This document shows positions 53,617 through 62,235 of a DNA stretch of 64,000 nt, piece by piece. How positions within the stretch are numbered: position 1 is the first letter of the stretch; each line of letters starts with the position of its first letter. The stretch spans positions 434,001 to 498,000 of the forward strand of contig NZ_CANLVF010000001.1 of the NCBI RefSeq assembly GCF_947494555.1, read 5' to 3'. The notes beneath the pieces were generated by a model, which ran no database searches, was not told where the DNA came from, and saw nothing but the letters and a program-made list of their open reading frames with translations. The position numbers and the translations under genes were made by a program. This DNA comes from an uncultured Roseibium sp. GTDB lineage: Bacteria > Pseudomonadota > Alphaproteobacteria > Rhizobiales > Stappiaceae.

Positions 53617-54882
53617 ATGGCTGGACATTCAAACTACGTACCGCAAAGCGCTGCGGCCAAGTGGCTGGAAAGCCGCCTGCCGGTGATATCGCTCATGCGT
53701 GGTTCTTTCGTCGACTTCCCGACTCCGAAAAACCTCAACTACTGGTGGACCTTCGGCGGGATTCTGTTTTTCGTGCTGATCGCCCAGATCCTCACGGGCA
53801 TCGTTCTTGTGATGCATTATACACCCAGCACAGGCGCGGCCTTCGACAGTGTCGAGCACATCATGCGCGACGTGAATTTCGGCTGGATGCTGCGGTACCT
53901 GCATTCCAACGGCGCGTCGATGTTCTTTATCGCCGTCTATATTCATATCTTCCGGGGGCTTTATTACGGTTCCTACAAGGCGCCGCGCGAGATCTCGTGG
54001 ATCCTTGGCGTGATCATCTTCCTGATCATGATGGGCACGGCGTTCATGGGTTACGTCCTGCCTTGGGGTCAGATGTCCTTCTGGGGCGCGACGGTTATCA
54101 CCAACCTGTTCTCGGCTATCCCGCTTGTCGGTGAAAGCATCGTGACCTGGCTCTGGGGCGGCTTTGCGGTCGACAATCCGACGCTGAACCGGTTCTTCTC
54201 GCTGCACTATCTGCTGCCGTTCATGATTTTCGGTGTTGTCATCCTGCACGTGTGGGCCTTCCATACGACAGGCAACAACAACCCGACAGGCGTTCAGCCG
54301 AAGACCAAACAGGACACGCTGCCGTTCCATCCGTACTACACGGTCAAGGATCTGTTCGCGATCGTCGTGTTCATGATCTTCTTCGCCTGGTTCGCTTTCT
54401 ACCTGCCGAACTATCTTGGGCACGCGGACAACTACATCGAAGCGAACCCGCTGGTTACGCCGTCTCACATCGTTCCGGAGTGGTACTTCCTGCCGTTCTA
54501 CGCGATCTTGCGTGCGGTTCCGGACAAGCTCGGCGGCGTTGTTCTGATGTTCGGTGCCATCGCCGTTCTGTTCATCCTGCCCTGGCTTGACACATCCAAG
54601 GTCCGCTCTGGTGCCTACCGTCCGCTGTTCAAGCAGTTCTTCTGGATTTTTGCGGCTGTTTGCGTGGCACTCGGATACCTGGGCGCAATGCCTGCCGAGG
54701 GCATCTTCGTGACGCTGTCGCGGATCTTTACCGCCTACTATTTCGCGCATTTCCTGATCATTCTGCCGATGCTCGGTTTCCTTGAAAAACCGAAGCCGCT
54801 CCCGGCATCGATCTCGGAAGCTGTGCTGAAGGGTGGATCGGGCCAACCGGCCGGCGCCGCAGCCGCGCCGGAAATGAAATAA
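53617..54882 (+). CDS. petB: Cytochrome b PetB
   Basis: 421 residues, eight transmembrane helices and full length (not the split b6 form). The two heme-ligating helices with paired His are in the regions [20 protein letters not shown] and [20 protein letters not shown]. The Qo-site motif [16 protein letters not shown] is present. The protein oxidises quinol and reduces it at Qi. The short C-terminal extension ([13 protein letters not shown]) is variable. petC follows after 30 bases. Confidence 0.97.
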   Translation: MAGHSNYVPQSAAAKWLESRLPVISLMRGSFVDFPTPKNLNYWWTFGGILFFVLIAQILTGIVLVMHYTPSTGAAFDSVEHIMRDVNFGWMLRYLHSNGASMFFIAVYIHIFRGLYYGSYKAPREISWILGVIIFLIMMGTAFMGYVLPWGQMSFWGATVITNLFSAIPLVGESIVTWLWGGFAVDNPTLNRFFSLHYLLPFMIFGVVILHVWAFHTTGNNNPTGVQPKTKQDTLPFHPYYTVKDLFAIVVFMIFFAWFAFYLPNYLGHADNYIEANPLVTPSHIVPEWYFLPFYAILRAVPDKLGGVVLMFGAIAVLFILPWLDTSKVRSGAYRPLFKQFFWIFAAVCVALGYLGAMPAEGIFVTLSRIFTAYYFAHFLIILPMLGFLEKPKPLPASISEAVLKGGSGQPAGAAAAPEMK

Positions 54883-54912
54883 CGCGAACCGGATCAGGAG
54901 TTATTTGAGACA

Positions 54913-55752
54913 ATGAGCACCATGATCAAAATGGTTCGGGCCTTCGCAGCGGTGGCGTCTCTCGCCATCGCGACACCGGCGATCGCTGCTGGCGCCAATG
55001 TGGAAATCGATTATCAGAACTGGTCCTTTGCCGGCCCATTCGGTTTCTTTGACAGGGCGCAGTTGCAGCGCGGCTTCAAGGTCTATCGTGAAAACTGTTC
55101 CGCCTGCCACGGTTTGCGACTGGTCGCATTCCGCAATCTTGCTGAAAACGGCGGTCCGAGCTTCACGGAAGACCAGGCAAAGGCCGTTGCGGCCGAATAC
55201 ACCGTCATCGACGGTCCGGACGACTTCGGCGAAATGTTCGAGCGCCCGGCGATCCTGGCAGACCGTTTCCCGTCTCCGTTCCCGAACGAGCAGGCGGCCC
55301 GTGCGGCCAACAACGGCGCCTATCCGCCGGACTTCTCCCTGCTTGCAAAAGCGCGCGCGGCACAGCGTGGCTTCCCGGGCTTCGTGTTCGATATCTTCAC
55401 GCAGTACCAGGAGAACGGTCCTGACTACATCTACTCGCTTCTGACGGGTTATGTAGATGCGCCCGAAGGCGTCACGGTGCCGGACGGTCAGTACTATAAC
55501 CACTCGTTCCTGGCCGGTGAGTTCATCTCGATGGCGCCGCCGCTTTATGACGAGGCGGTAGAGTACACCGACGGAACTCCGATGACGGTCGAGCAATACG
55601 CAAAAGACGTTTCAGCGTTCATGATGTGGGCCGCAGAACCCCATCTTGAAGACCGCAAGAAGATCGGCTTCCGCGTGATGATCTTCCTGATCGTGTTCGC
55701 AGGATTGCTCTACTTCACCAAGAAGCAGCTGTGGCGCAACGTCGAACACTGA
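54913..55752 (+). CDS. petC: Cytochrome c1 PetC
   Basis: 279 residues. A signal peptide of about 26 residues is followed by the heme site CSACH (Cys62, Cys65, His66). The axial Met is in ISMAPPLYDE, and a C-terminal anchor helix (VMIFLIVFAGLLYFTKKQLW) holds it in the membrane. It accepts electrons from the Rieske centre and gives them to soluble cytochromes. A strong terminator follows, ending the petABC operon. Confidence 0.97.
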   Translation: MSTMIKMVRAFAAVASLAIATPAIAAGANVEIDYQNWSFAGPFGFFDRAQLQRGFKVYRENCSACHGLRLVAFRNLAENGGPSFTEDQAKAVAAEYTVIDGPDDFGEMFERPAILADRFPSPFPNEQAARAANNGAYPPDFSLLAKARAAQRGFPGFVFDIFTQYQENGPDYIYSLLTGYVDAPEGVTVPDGQYYNHSFLAGEFISMAPPLYDEAVEYTDGTPMTVEQYAKDVSAFMMWAAEPHLEDRKKIGFRVMIFLIVFAGLLYFTKKQLWRNVEH

Positions 55753-55778
55753 CCGGGTCCAATATGGACAGATCTCGA

Positions 55779-55810
55779 AAGGCGGGCCTTGGGCCCGCCT
55801 TTTTTTCTTT
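55779..55810 (+). terminator. Rho-independent terminator after petABC
   Basis: AGGCGGGC (55780-55787) and GCCCGCCT (55793-55800) form a perfect stem around CTTGG, followed by TTTTTTCTTTTT. One of the clearest terminators of the window. Confidence 0.92.
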
Positions 55811-55880
55811 TTGATCTGTTCAACATGCATGCCGCTTGTTAATCAGCAGGTCGGACTGTTGCATGACTGGAGACTTGGAA

Positions 55881-56762
55881 ATGGCTGACGCGGTTCTTGG
55901 GATAATCGGCGGGTCCGGCATCTACGACCTTCCCGGACTTCAAAATTCCGAATGGATAACCGTCGAAAGCCCGTGGGGCACGCCTTCCGACCAGGTTCGC
56001 ATTGGTGAAATCGACGGTTTGAAGATCGTGTTTTTGCCCCGGCATGGCAGGGGGCATGTCTATTCGCCAACCACGATAAATTACCGTGCCAATATTGATG
56101 TCATGAAACGTTGCGGCGTGACGGATCTCCTTTCGGTTTCCGCATGCGGCTCGCTCAAGGAAGAACATGCGCCGGGGACTTTCGTTCTTGTCGATCAGTT
56201 CATCGACCGGACAATCGCGCGTGAAAAGAGCTTCTTCGGGACCGGCTGTGTCGCGCATGTCTCCATGGCAACACCGGTGAGCCCAAAGCTGATCGATGCC
56301 GTTGCAGCCGCCGCAGAAGCGGAAAGCCTCGCCTATGCCCGTGGCGGGACATACCTTGCGATGGAAGGACCGCAATTCTCCTCGCTCGCCGAGAGCCATC
56401 TCTACCGGTCGTGGGGTTGCGACGTGATCGGGATGACAAACATGCCGGAAGCAAAGCTCGCCCGCGAAGCGGAAATCTGCTACGCAACCGTCGCCATGGT
56501 GACTGACTACGACAGCTGGCATCCGGACCACGGGGAAGTCGACATTCAGGCGATCATCAAGGTCCTGCATGACAATGCGGAGAACGCTCAGCGTCTTGTG
56601 GCACGCGTTGCGCGCGATTTGCCTCGCGAACATCAGTCTTGCCCGGCAGGGTCGGATACGGCGCTCGAATTCGCCTTTATAACCGCGCCGGAAAAACGGG
56701 ATCCAGTGCTTGTCGCAAAGCTGGATGCTATCGCCGGTCGCGTTTTGAACAAAGCTGGCTAG
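55881..56762 (+). CDS. mtnP: S-methyl-5'-thioadenosine phosphorylase MtnP
   Basis: 293 residues from ATG 55881. It phosphorolyses methylthioadenosine to adenine and methylthioribose-1-phosphate. Marks: IIGGSGIYDLPGL, FLPRHGRGHVYSPTTINYRA, and the base-binding stretch LAMEGPQFSSLAES with GMTNMPEAKLAREAEICYA. The product adenine is used by Apt, encoded 124 bases downstream; the sugar product is used by MtnA. The frame upstream to 55836 is not conserved. Confidence 0.95.
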   Translation: MADAVLGIIGGSGIYDLPGLQNSEWITVESPWGTPSDQVRIGEIDGLKIVFLPRHGRGHVYSPTTINYRANIDVMKRCGVTDLLSVSACGSLKEEHAPGTFVLVDQFIDRTIAREKSFFGTGCVAHVSMATPVSPKLIDAVAAAAEAESLAYARGGTYLAMEGPQFSSLAESHLYRSWGCDVIGMTNMPEAKLAREAEICYATVAMVTDYDSWHPDHGEVDIQAIIKVLHDNAENAQRLVARVARDLPREHQSCPAGSDTALEFAFITAPEKRDPVLVAKLDAIAGRVLNKAG

Positions 56763-56886
56763 CTCTTTCCGGACGGCCACAACATTCATTGAATACTAGC
56801 GAATTCGCTTCGATCAAACGCGCAAACTTGGTATAAGCGTCGGTCGGGGCATGTGCCGGAACGATCAGCCGAAGAAAGAGAGCTCG

Positions 56887-57435
56887 ATGACCGAACAGAC
56901 AATCCAGGATGAATTGATCCACGCGATCCGCACGATCAAGGACTATCCGAAAGAGGGCATTCTGTTTCGCGATATCACGACGCTTCTCGGCAACGCACGC
57001 GCCTTCCGGCGCGCCGTGGACGCGCTCGTTCAGCCCTGGGCCGGCTCGAAGGTAGACCAGATCGCGGGCATCGAGGCGCGGGGTTTCATTCTGGGTGGCG
57101 CCGTAGCGCATCAGGTTTCCGCTGGGTTTGTTCCGATACGCAAAAAAGGAAAGCTGCCGCACGAGACCGTGCGGATTGCGTATTCGCTCGAGTACGGGCT
57201 GGATGAGATGGAAATGCACAAGGATGCGATCCAGCCTGGCGACCGCGTTATTCTCGTTGACGATCTGATTGCGACCGGCGGCACGGCAGAAGCGGCCTGC
57301 AAGCTGCTCAGATCGATGGGTGCGAATATTGAGGCAGCCTGTTTCATTGTCGATCTGCCGGATCTGGGTGGACGCAAGAAGCTGGAGGAGCTGAGCGTTC
57401 CCGTCCGCACGCTGGTGGAATTCCCCGGGCACTGA
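56887..57435 (+). CDS. apt: Adenine phosphoribosyltransferase Apt
   Basis: 182 residues from ATG 56887. It makes AMP from adenine and PRPP. Marks: [19 protein letters not shown] near residue 18, [20 protein letters not shown] near 58, and the PRPP loop [20 protein letters not shown] near residue 122. Adjacent mtnP supplies adenine. bluB starts 6 bases after its stop. Confidence 0.96.
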   Translation: MTEQTIQDELIHAIRTIKDYPKEGILFRDITTLLGNARAFRRAVDALVQPWAGSKVDQIAGIEARGFILGGAVAHQVSAGFVPIRKKGKLPHETVRIAYSLEYGLDEMEMHKDAIQPGDRVILVDDLIATGGTAEAACKLLRSMGANIEAACFIVDLPDLGGRKKLEELSVPVRTLVEFPGH

Positions 57436-57441
57436 CAGCCG

Positions 57442-58104
57442 ATGGCAGACGAAGCCGATAGTCCGGTCGACCGGCCCCAGTTCACAGACGACTTTCGGTG
57501 CGATTTCGAAACACTCTTGAAATGGCGCAGAGACGTGCGCCGTTTCAAGAGAGATCCGCTGCCTGTGGGCAAGCTCGACAACTTGCTCCGTCTCGCCGAT
57601 CTTGCGCCATCTGTCGGGAACAGCCAGCCATGGCGCATTGTGGTTGTCGGCAGTGAGGAGAAACGGGACAAAGTAATCGCGTGCTTTGAAACGCAGAACG
57701 AGCTTGCGTCCCAAAAGTACGACCGGGACCAGGCGCTTCGGTACAAGCAACTTAAACTTGCCGGGCTCCGGGAAGCGCCTGTTCACTTGGCCGTTTACTG
57801 CGACACGGATCCGGTGCAGGGCGCAGGGCTTGGCAGGGCCACGATGCCTGAAACGCTTGCCTACTCGGCCGTCGGCATGATCCACACATTCTGGCTGGCC
57901 GCGCGGAGCGAAGGAATCGGCGTTGGTTGGGTATCAATTCTTGAACCTGAGACTGTCTCAACGATCCTTCAGGTTGACGCCAACTGGCAGCTCGTGGCTT
58001 ATCTATGTGTTGGTTATCCCGAAGAAGAACACGTCGACCCGGAACTTGAACGCGCGCGCTGGCAGGCGCGCAGTCCCTTGAAAAGCCGGATATTCACCCG
58101 CTAG
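57442..58104 (+). CDS. bluB: 5,6-dimethylbenzimidazole synthase BluB
   Basis: 220 residues. BluB cleaves reduced FMN with oxygen to form dimethylbenzimidazole, the lower ligand of cobalamin. Marks: LLKWRRDVRRFKRDPLP near residue 27, LAPSVGNSQPWRIVVV near residue 56, ETLAYSAVGMIHTFWLAARS near residue 137. A nitroreductase-like flavoprotein without own cofactor pocket. Probably cotranscribed with apt, from which it is 6 bases away, although they are functionally unrelated. No cobalamin riboswitch seen. Confidence 0.94.
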   Translation: MADEADSPVDRPQFTDDFRCDFETLLKWRRDVRRFKRDPLPVGKLDNLLRLADLAPSVGNSQPWRIVVVGSEEKRDKVIACFETQNELASQKYDRDQALRYKQLKLAGLREAPVHLAVYCDTDPVQGAGLGRATMPETLAYSAVGMIHTFWLAARSEGIGVGWVSILEPETVSTILQVDANWQLVAYLCVGYPEEEHVDPELERARWQARSPLKSRIFTR

Positions 58105-58114
58105 GAGCCCCTAA

Positions 58115-58594
58115 ATGCCTGTGATCATTCGACCTACGGAAGAAAGCGACTATGACGCCGTGCGTCAGCTTCTGACGGACCGCTGGACTGCCCCTGAAAT
58201 CATGCTCGACAATGAAGTGTTCGATGCGCCACGGTTACCGGGCTATGTCGCCTTTGACGGCGACACTCTGGTCGGACTGGTGACGCTGATCAAGCGCGAC
58301 GGCGAGTGGGAAATCCTGACGCTGGATTCGATCAATCGCTGGGGGGGCGTCGGTAGCCAATTGCTGGACGCGGTCGTGACTGAAGCGCGCTCGCAAAACG
58401 TACCCCGTCTTACGGTCAGAACGTCCAACGACAATCTCGATGCGTTCCGGTTCTACCAGCGGCGCGGTTTCCGTTTCGAACGGATCGGGCAGGGTGTGAT
58501 TGACCAGGAACGTGAACAGAAGCCTGGCATCCCGCTGCGCGGCGACTATGGTATCGAGATCCGTGACGAGGTGCTATTCGCAAGAGCCCTCTAA
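58115..58594 (+). CDS. GNAT-family N-acetyltransferase
   Basis: 159 residues. The motif WEILTLDSINRWGGVGSQLL near residue 68 contains the acetyl-CoA loop (GGVGSQL), followed by RLTVRTSNDNLDAFRFYQRR and GFRFERI, the GNAT C-terminal signature. Substrate unknown. AGGAG precedes the ATG. It follows bluB by 10 bases. Confidence 0.9.
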   Translation: MPVIIRPTEESDYDAVRQLLTDRWTAPEIMLDNEVFDAPRLPGYVAFDGDTLVGLVTLIKRDGEWEILTLDSINRWGGVGSQLLDAVVTEARSQNVPRLTVRTSNDNLDAFRFYQRRGFRFERIGQGVIDQEREQKPGIPLRGDYGIEIRDEVLFARAL

Positions 58595-58666
58595 CCAACG
58601 CTCGGGACCCGGCCTGAACGACTATCAAAGCCAGGTGCCGAGCTTATGTCCGCTGCGATCCCTTTC

Positions 58667-59086
58667 TCAGAACACTTCTTGCCGCCGTCGCGACAGGAAG
58701 AAACCGTGACCGTCAAGGTTTTCGCACCGAAGGCCCTTCGTTGACGAGAAGCAGGTGAATCCGCCGAATTCGCCCGTAACGCCATATTCGGCCCGGTCGA
58801 AGCCACCTTTGTCCCGGCTTGTCCGCTCGCACAGAATTTCGGCAGGGCCTCTGTCGGCCATGTAAAACGTATGTCCCCAGTCCGACGCGCAGGTCGCCGG
58901 TTTGGGAAGGGGCGGGGCCCCACCCCGCTCAATAATCGTGCAGGTGAGGTCGGACGACTCGGCGCCTTCCCCAACTACGCATTGAATATTCTCAGACGGT
59001 GTCTCAAAGGTCCACACATCGGCATGCGCTGCCGATGCTCCGAACGTGATGGCACAAATGGCGTATCGTATGAACATGGGGAGCAC
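58667..59086 (-). CDS. DUF6636 secreted protein
   Basis: 139 residues. Signal peptide of about 22 residues (AICAITFGASAAHAD). The mature part has conserved Cys (NIQCVV, LTCTII, ATCASDWG, ILCERT, FTCFS, LRCENL), matching the Cys-rich layout of DUF6636; it is likely a disulfide-stabilised periplasmic protein. GTG 59086 has AAGGA five bases upstream; ATG 59077 is an alternative. Monocistronic. Confidence 0.75.
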   Translation of the reverse strand: MLPMFIRYAICAITFGASAAHADVWTFETPSENIQCVVGEGAESSDLTCTIIERGGAPPLPKPATCASDWGHTFYMADRGPAEILCERTSRDKGGFDRAEYGVTGEFGGFTCFSSTKGLRCENLDGHGFFLSRRRQEVF

Positions 59087-59190
59087 TCAATTCCTTGATC
59101 TCAAAATTCGACCTGAACATTCGCCACACGGCACGCGCTCGTCGTCCCAATTGGCGCTGATCCTTTGGGCCACGCAACGGTACATTGAAA

Positions 59191-59670
59191 CTATTGTGTT
59201 TTTCTCTCAACGAACACCGTTGCCTTGAAGGAAAACACCAGCGTCCCATCCTGATTGTGCGCCAGCATGTCCGAGTGGATCAGGCCCCATTCGGGGCGGC
59301 TGCGGCTCTCCGTTTTGCCGGTGACTATGCGCGTGTAGCGGAGCGTGTCGCCGGGATAGACAGGCCTGATCCACTTCAGATCCTGAAACCCCGGTGAGGG
59401 GCCGATCTGTGCAATCGGAGTGTCCGATTTCCGGGCTTCGTCCTGGAGCTCCCGCATCTTTGAAACGAACAGCTTCATGAATATCGATGCGGTGTGCCAA
59501 CCGGATGCACACAGACGTCCGAAATGGGTTTTTGAAGCCTCTTCTTCGCTCAAATGAAAAGGCTGCGGATCGTACTTCTCGGCAAAGCGGATAATCTCGT
59601 CCTTGTCGAAAGTGTAGTTGCCGAGTTCAAGGGTTTCGCCGACAGTGACGTCCTCAAAAAACGAAATCAT
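59191..59670 (-). CDS. MaoC-fold dehydratase (first of pair)
   Basis: 159 residues. Hotdog-fold MaoC-type hydratase/dehydratase: the region IRFAEKYDPQPFHLSEEEAS carries the hydratase-2-like Asp/His pair, and SGWHTASIFMKLFVSKMREL is the central helix. Members act on enoyl-CoA-type thioesters, and acyl chain length cannot be read. It overlaps the upstream MaoC gene by four bases (ATGA), so the two are translated together and may form a heterodimer. Confidence 0.88.
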   Translation of the reverse strand: MISFFEDVTVGETLELGNYTFDKDEIIRFAEKYDPQPFHLSEEEASKTHFGRLCASGWHTASIFMKLFVSKMRELQDEARKSDTPIAQIGPSPGFQDLKWIRPVYPGDTLRYTRIVTGKTESRSRPEWGLIHSDMLAHNQDGTLVFSFKATVFVERKTQ

Positions 59671-60125
59671 TCGCCGGCCTCCTGCTTTTCAAACAAGACC
59701 GGGTTTTCCCATTCGATAACCTCTGTGTCGTTCTGGTTGACCGCTGTGATCTTTATAAAGACCATCCCAAGAAGCGGCTTGGAACGCAGATCCTTTGTAT
59801 CCAGGATCTGGGCACTGGCGGACAGGACATCTCCCGGAAATACGGGATGTTTCCACTTCAGCCTGCTGACGCCTGGCGACCCGCGGCCCGAACTCTTGTT
59901 GAAGAGGTTCGTGGCCAGAAGGCGCATGACGATGCTGGCTGTATGCCAGCCCGAGGCGGCCAGACCTCCGAGCATTGACGCCTTTCCGCCCTCGTCGCTG
60001 ACGTGAAAATCCTGCGGGTCGAACTCTGTTGCGAACTCGATGATGTCGTCTCTGGAGACTTCGATCGAGCCAAGGTCAAGTTCCTGCCCTGCCGTGAAGT
60101 CTTCGAAATATCGTGGTGTTGTCAT
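59667..60125 (-). CDS. MaoC-fold dehydratase (second of pair)
   Basis: 152 residues from ATG 60125. Same fold and marks as its downstream partner (IEFATEFDPQDFHVSDEGG, ASGWHTASIVMRLLATNLFN), and clearly paralogous. The frame extends to 60236 but that part is unlike the family. Substrate unknown. Confidence 0.88.
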   Translation of the reverse strand: MTTPRYFEDFTAGQELDLGSIEVSRDDIIEFATEFDPQDFHVSDEGGKASMLGGLAASGWHTASIVMRLLATNLFNKSSGRGSPGVSRLKWKHPVFPGDVLSASAQILDTKDLRSKPLLGMVFIKITAVNQNDTEVIEWENPVLFEKQEAGE

Positions 60126-60269
60126 GAAAGCGGGCTGTTCGGTTGCCTTTGAAGGTGACACAAGAAGCTTTAGATGAAGTGCTGTTGCCAATGTTTCGTA
60201 ACACGAACCTGCCGGCGCCCGAAAGACAGATGCCAAGTCGATCCGTCCTGGTCACCTAGTTTGTCTGCT

Positions 60270-61169
60270 TCAACCGCTGACATAGTTGCGCCAATTGTGC
60301 TCCTCACGAAAACCGAGCACTTCACGGATCTTGCGATTTGAAAACAGGGCCTCGTGTGTTCCCAGGCCGCGGCTTAGCGGCACGTCCGGGAAGAAGCGCG
60401 CCAGGATTTCCGCGTTCGGCATGTTGACCGAATTGGTATCGTTTCCCGCATTGAAGACCTGGAAACCCAGGCTATCCTTTTCAAGGCACAAATCGACGAT
60501 CTGTCCGAGATCCCTTGCGTCGATATAGCAGAAAATGTTCCGCCGCCGCTGCGCCGGGTTTTCAAAGAAGTCCGGAAAGCGATCATATTCATGCGGCTCG
60601 ATGACGTTGCCGATGCGCAGCGCATAGATATCGGCCCCCGAGCGGCGCTGAAAGGACCGCGCGGTCTGTTCGTTGACGACTTTGGAGAGGCCGTAGCTGT
60701 CCATCGGATTGACGTCGTAGTCTTCTTCCACCGGAAGGATATCCGGGTCGACGGTTCCGTCGGCAAAACAGACGCCATAGGTCGTTTCGGACGAGGCGAT
60801 CACGATCTTGCGGATGCCGAGTTTCACGGCCGCTTCGATCACATTGTAGGTCCCGACCGTGTTGACCTCGAATGTCTTGTTGTCCGGGTGAATCAGGATG
60901 CGCGGAACGGCCGCAAAATGCACGACGGCATCGAATGCGGGCACTCCGGTGCCGGGTTCCAGCTCGTCGAAATTGGCGTAGCTGGTCATGACGTTGAACA
61001 TCTCACCCGACTGCGTAATGTCCGCTGTCAGGTTGTCGACACCCGGATGGTCGAGTGGGGTCAGATCGACATTTACCACCCTGTGCCCCTTACCCAGCAA
61101 ATAGGGCACGACGTGCCGCCCCGCCTTGCCGGAACCGCCGGTGAAGAGAATTCGTTTGGTGCTACTCAT
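60270..61169 (-). CDS. NAD(P)-dependent epimerase/dehydratase
   Basis: 299 residues from ATG 61169. Extended short-chain dehydrogenase: Rossmann start FTGGSGKAGRHVVPYLLGKG near residue 8, VVHFAAVPRILIHPDN near residue 77, catalytic Tyr/Lys in DSYGLSKVV near residue 165. It would oxidise or epimerise a sugar or hydroxy compound; the substrate is open. The gene is 144 bases upstream of the MaoC pair on the same strand, so a shared transcript is possible. Confidence 0.9.
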   Translation of the reverse strand: MSSTKRILFTGGSGKAGRHVVPYLLGKGHRVVNVDLTPLDHPGVDNLTADITQSGEMFNVMTSYANFDELEPGTGVPAFDAVVHFAAVPRILIHPDNKTFEVNTVGTYNVIEAAVKLGIRKIVIASSETTYGVCFADGTVDPDILPVEEDYDVNPMDSYGLSKVVNEQTARSFQRRSGADIYALRIGNVIEPHEYDRFPDFFENPAQRRRNIFCYIDARDLGQIVDLCLEKDSLGFQVFNAGNDTNSVNMPNAEILARFFPDVPLSRGLGTHEALFSNRKIREVLGFREEHNWRNYVSG

Positions 61170-61312
61170 TTTTCCGATCCCGGTTGGTTTGGCTGCGGTG
61201 CGACCATAGGGGAGGCGTGTCACAAGACAAAGTGCCTGGCGGTCACAAGTCCGCAAGATTTGTCAGATGGGCCGGTGCTAGGTTGACCTCAATCGAGCAA
61301 GGACGGTTCCGA

Positions 61313-62212
61313 ATGACAAATCACGAAAAGCGGTCGATCTCCCCGAAAGACGATGGTTATTTGCGGCGTTTCACGCGCGTCATCGAGTACATCTATGCGC
61401 ATCTCGACGAAGATCCGGATCTGACCGTCCTGGCGGAGGTTGCCGCGCTGTCTCCCTGGCACTGGCATCGCGTTTGGCATTCTGCCTACGGCGAATCGGT
61501 CGTTGCGACCGTCAAGCGATTGAGACTGCACAGAGCGTCAGCGGATCTTACCTATTCCCGGATGCCGATTGCCGAGATCGCCGCCAGAGCCGGTTACGGC
61601 AGCCAGGAAGCGTTCAGCCGAAGTTTCAAGAAAGTCTATGGGCAATCTCCCTCGAGCTATCGCGAGGGAGGTGTCGAAGGCCGACTCGAGCCCGCCAATG
61701 GCGGTGCTCCCATTCCCCGAACCAGAGGATCACTTCTCATGCATAAAGTTGAAATCAAAGCCATTCCGACAGACACGCTCGCGGTCATTTCTCACAAAGG
61801 TCCCTATATGGAAATCGGCAAAGCCTTTGAAAAAGCCATCGGCGTGCTGGTCAGTCGAAATCTCATGGGACAGGCCGGCGCGATGAAGGGACTTTACTAT
61901 TCCGATCCGACGCATGTGCCGGAAGATGAGCTTCTCTCGGCCGCAGGCGTGTCGGTCTCAAAAGGGTTCCCCATCGAGGCCCCTCTTGAAGCGATCGAAA
62001 CCTATGGCGGCGACTATGCTGTCCTGCACTACAAGGGTCCCTATGCCGATATGAAATTGGCGTATGAGTGGCTCTATGGCGAATGGCTGACCCAGTCGGG
62101 TCGGGAGCCGGCAGATGCGCCCTGCATGGAAGTCTATCTCAACAATCCGCGAGACACGGCCCCTGCAGACCTCCTTACCGACATCTGCCTGCCGCTGAAG
62201 CCTGCCGCCTGA
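61313..62212 (+). CDS. AraC-family regulator with GyrI-like ligand domain
   Basis: 299 residues from ATG 61313. The N-terminal AraC/XylS helix-turn-helix pair (VLAEVAALSPWHWHRVWHSA, IAEIAARAGYGSQEAFSRSF, VYGQSPSSYR) covers about residues 15-115. A GyrI-like/AraC effector-binding domain follows (about 145-299; LAVISHKGPYMEIGKAFE, VLHYKGPYADM). The effector is not indicated. Divergent from the epimerase gene, 143 bases away. Confidence 0.93.
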   Translation: MTNHEKRSISPKDDGYLRRFTRVIEYIYAHLDEDPDLTVLAEVAALSPWHWHRVWHSAYGESVVATVKRLRLHRASADLTYSRMPIAEIAARAGYGSQEAFSRSFKKVYGQSPSSYREGGVEGRLEPANGGAPIPRTRGSLLMHKVEIKAIPTDTLAVISHKGPYMEIGKAFEKAIGVLVSRNLMGQAGAMKGLYYSDPTHVPEDELLSAAGVSVSKGFPIEAPLEAIETYGGDYAVLHYKGPYADMKLAYEWLYGEWLTQSGREPADAPCMEVYLNNPRDTAPADLLTDICLPLKPAA

Positions 62213-62235
62213 CGGTTCTCGGTTACTGCGTCCAC

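Noticed and set aside
53629..54846. A 405-residue minus-strand frame opposite petB
   Set aside because: It mirrors a highly conserved plus-strand gene, is Arg/His/Glu-rich and has no family. It is a shadow of biased codon use.
55839..56789. A 316-residue minus-strand frame opposite mtnP
   Set aside because: Shadow of mtnP; no domain and no ribosome site.
57436..57441. A cobalamin riboswitch before bluB
   Set aside because: Only six bases separate apt and bluB, leaving no room, and no B12-box-like sequence was seen upstream of apt.
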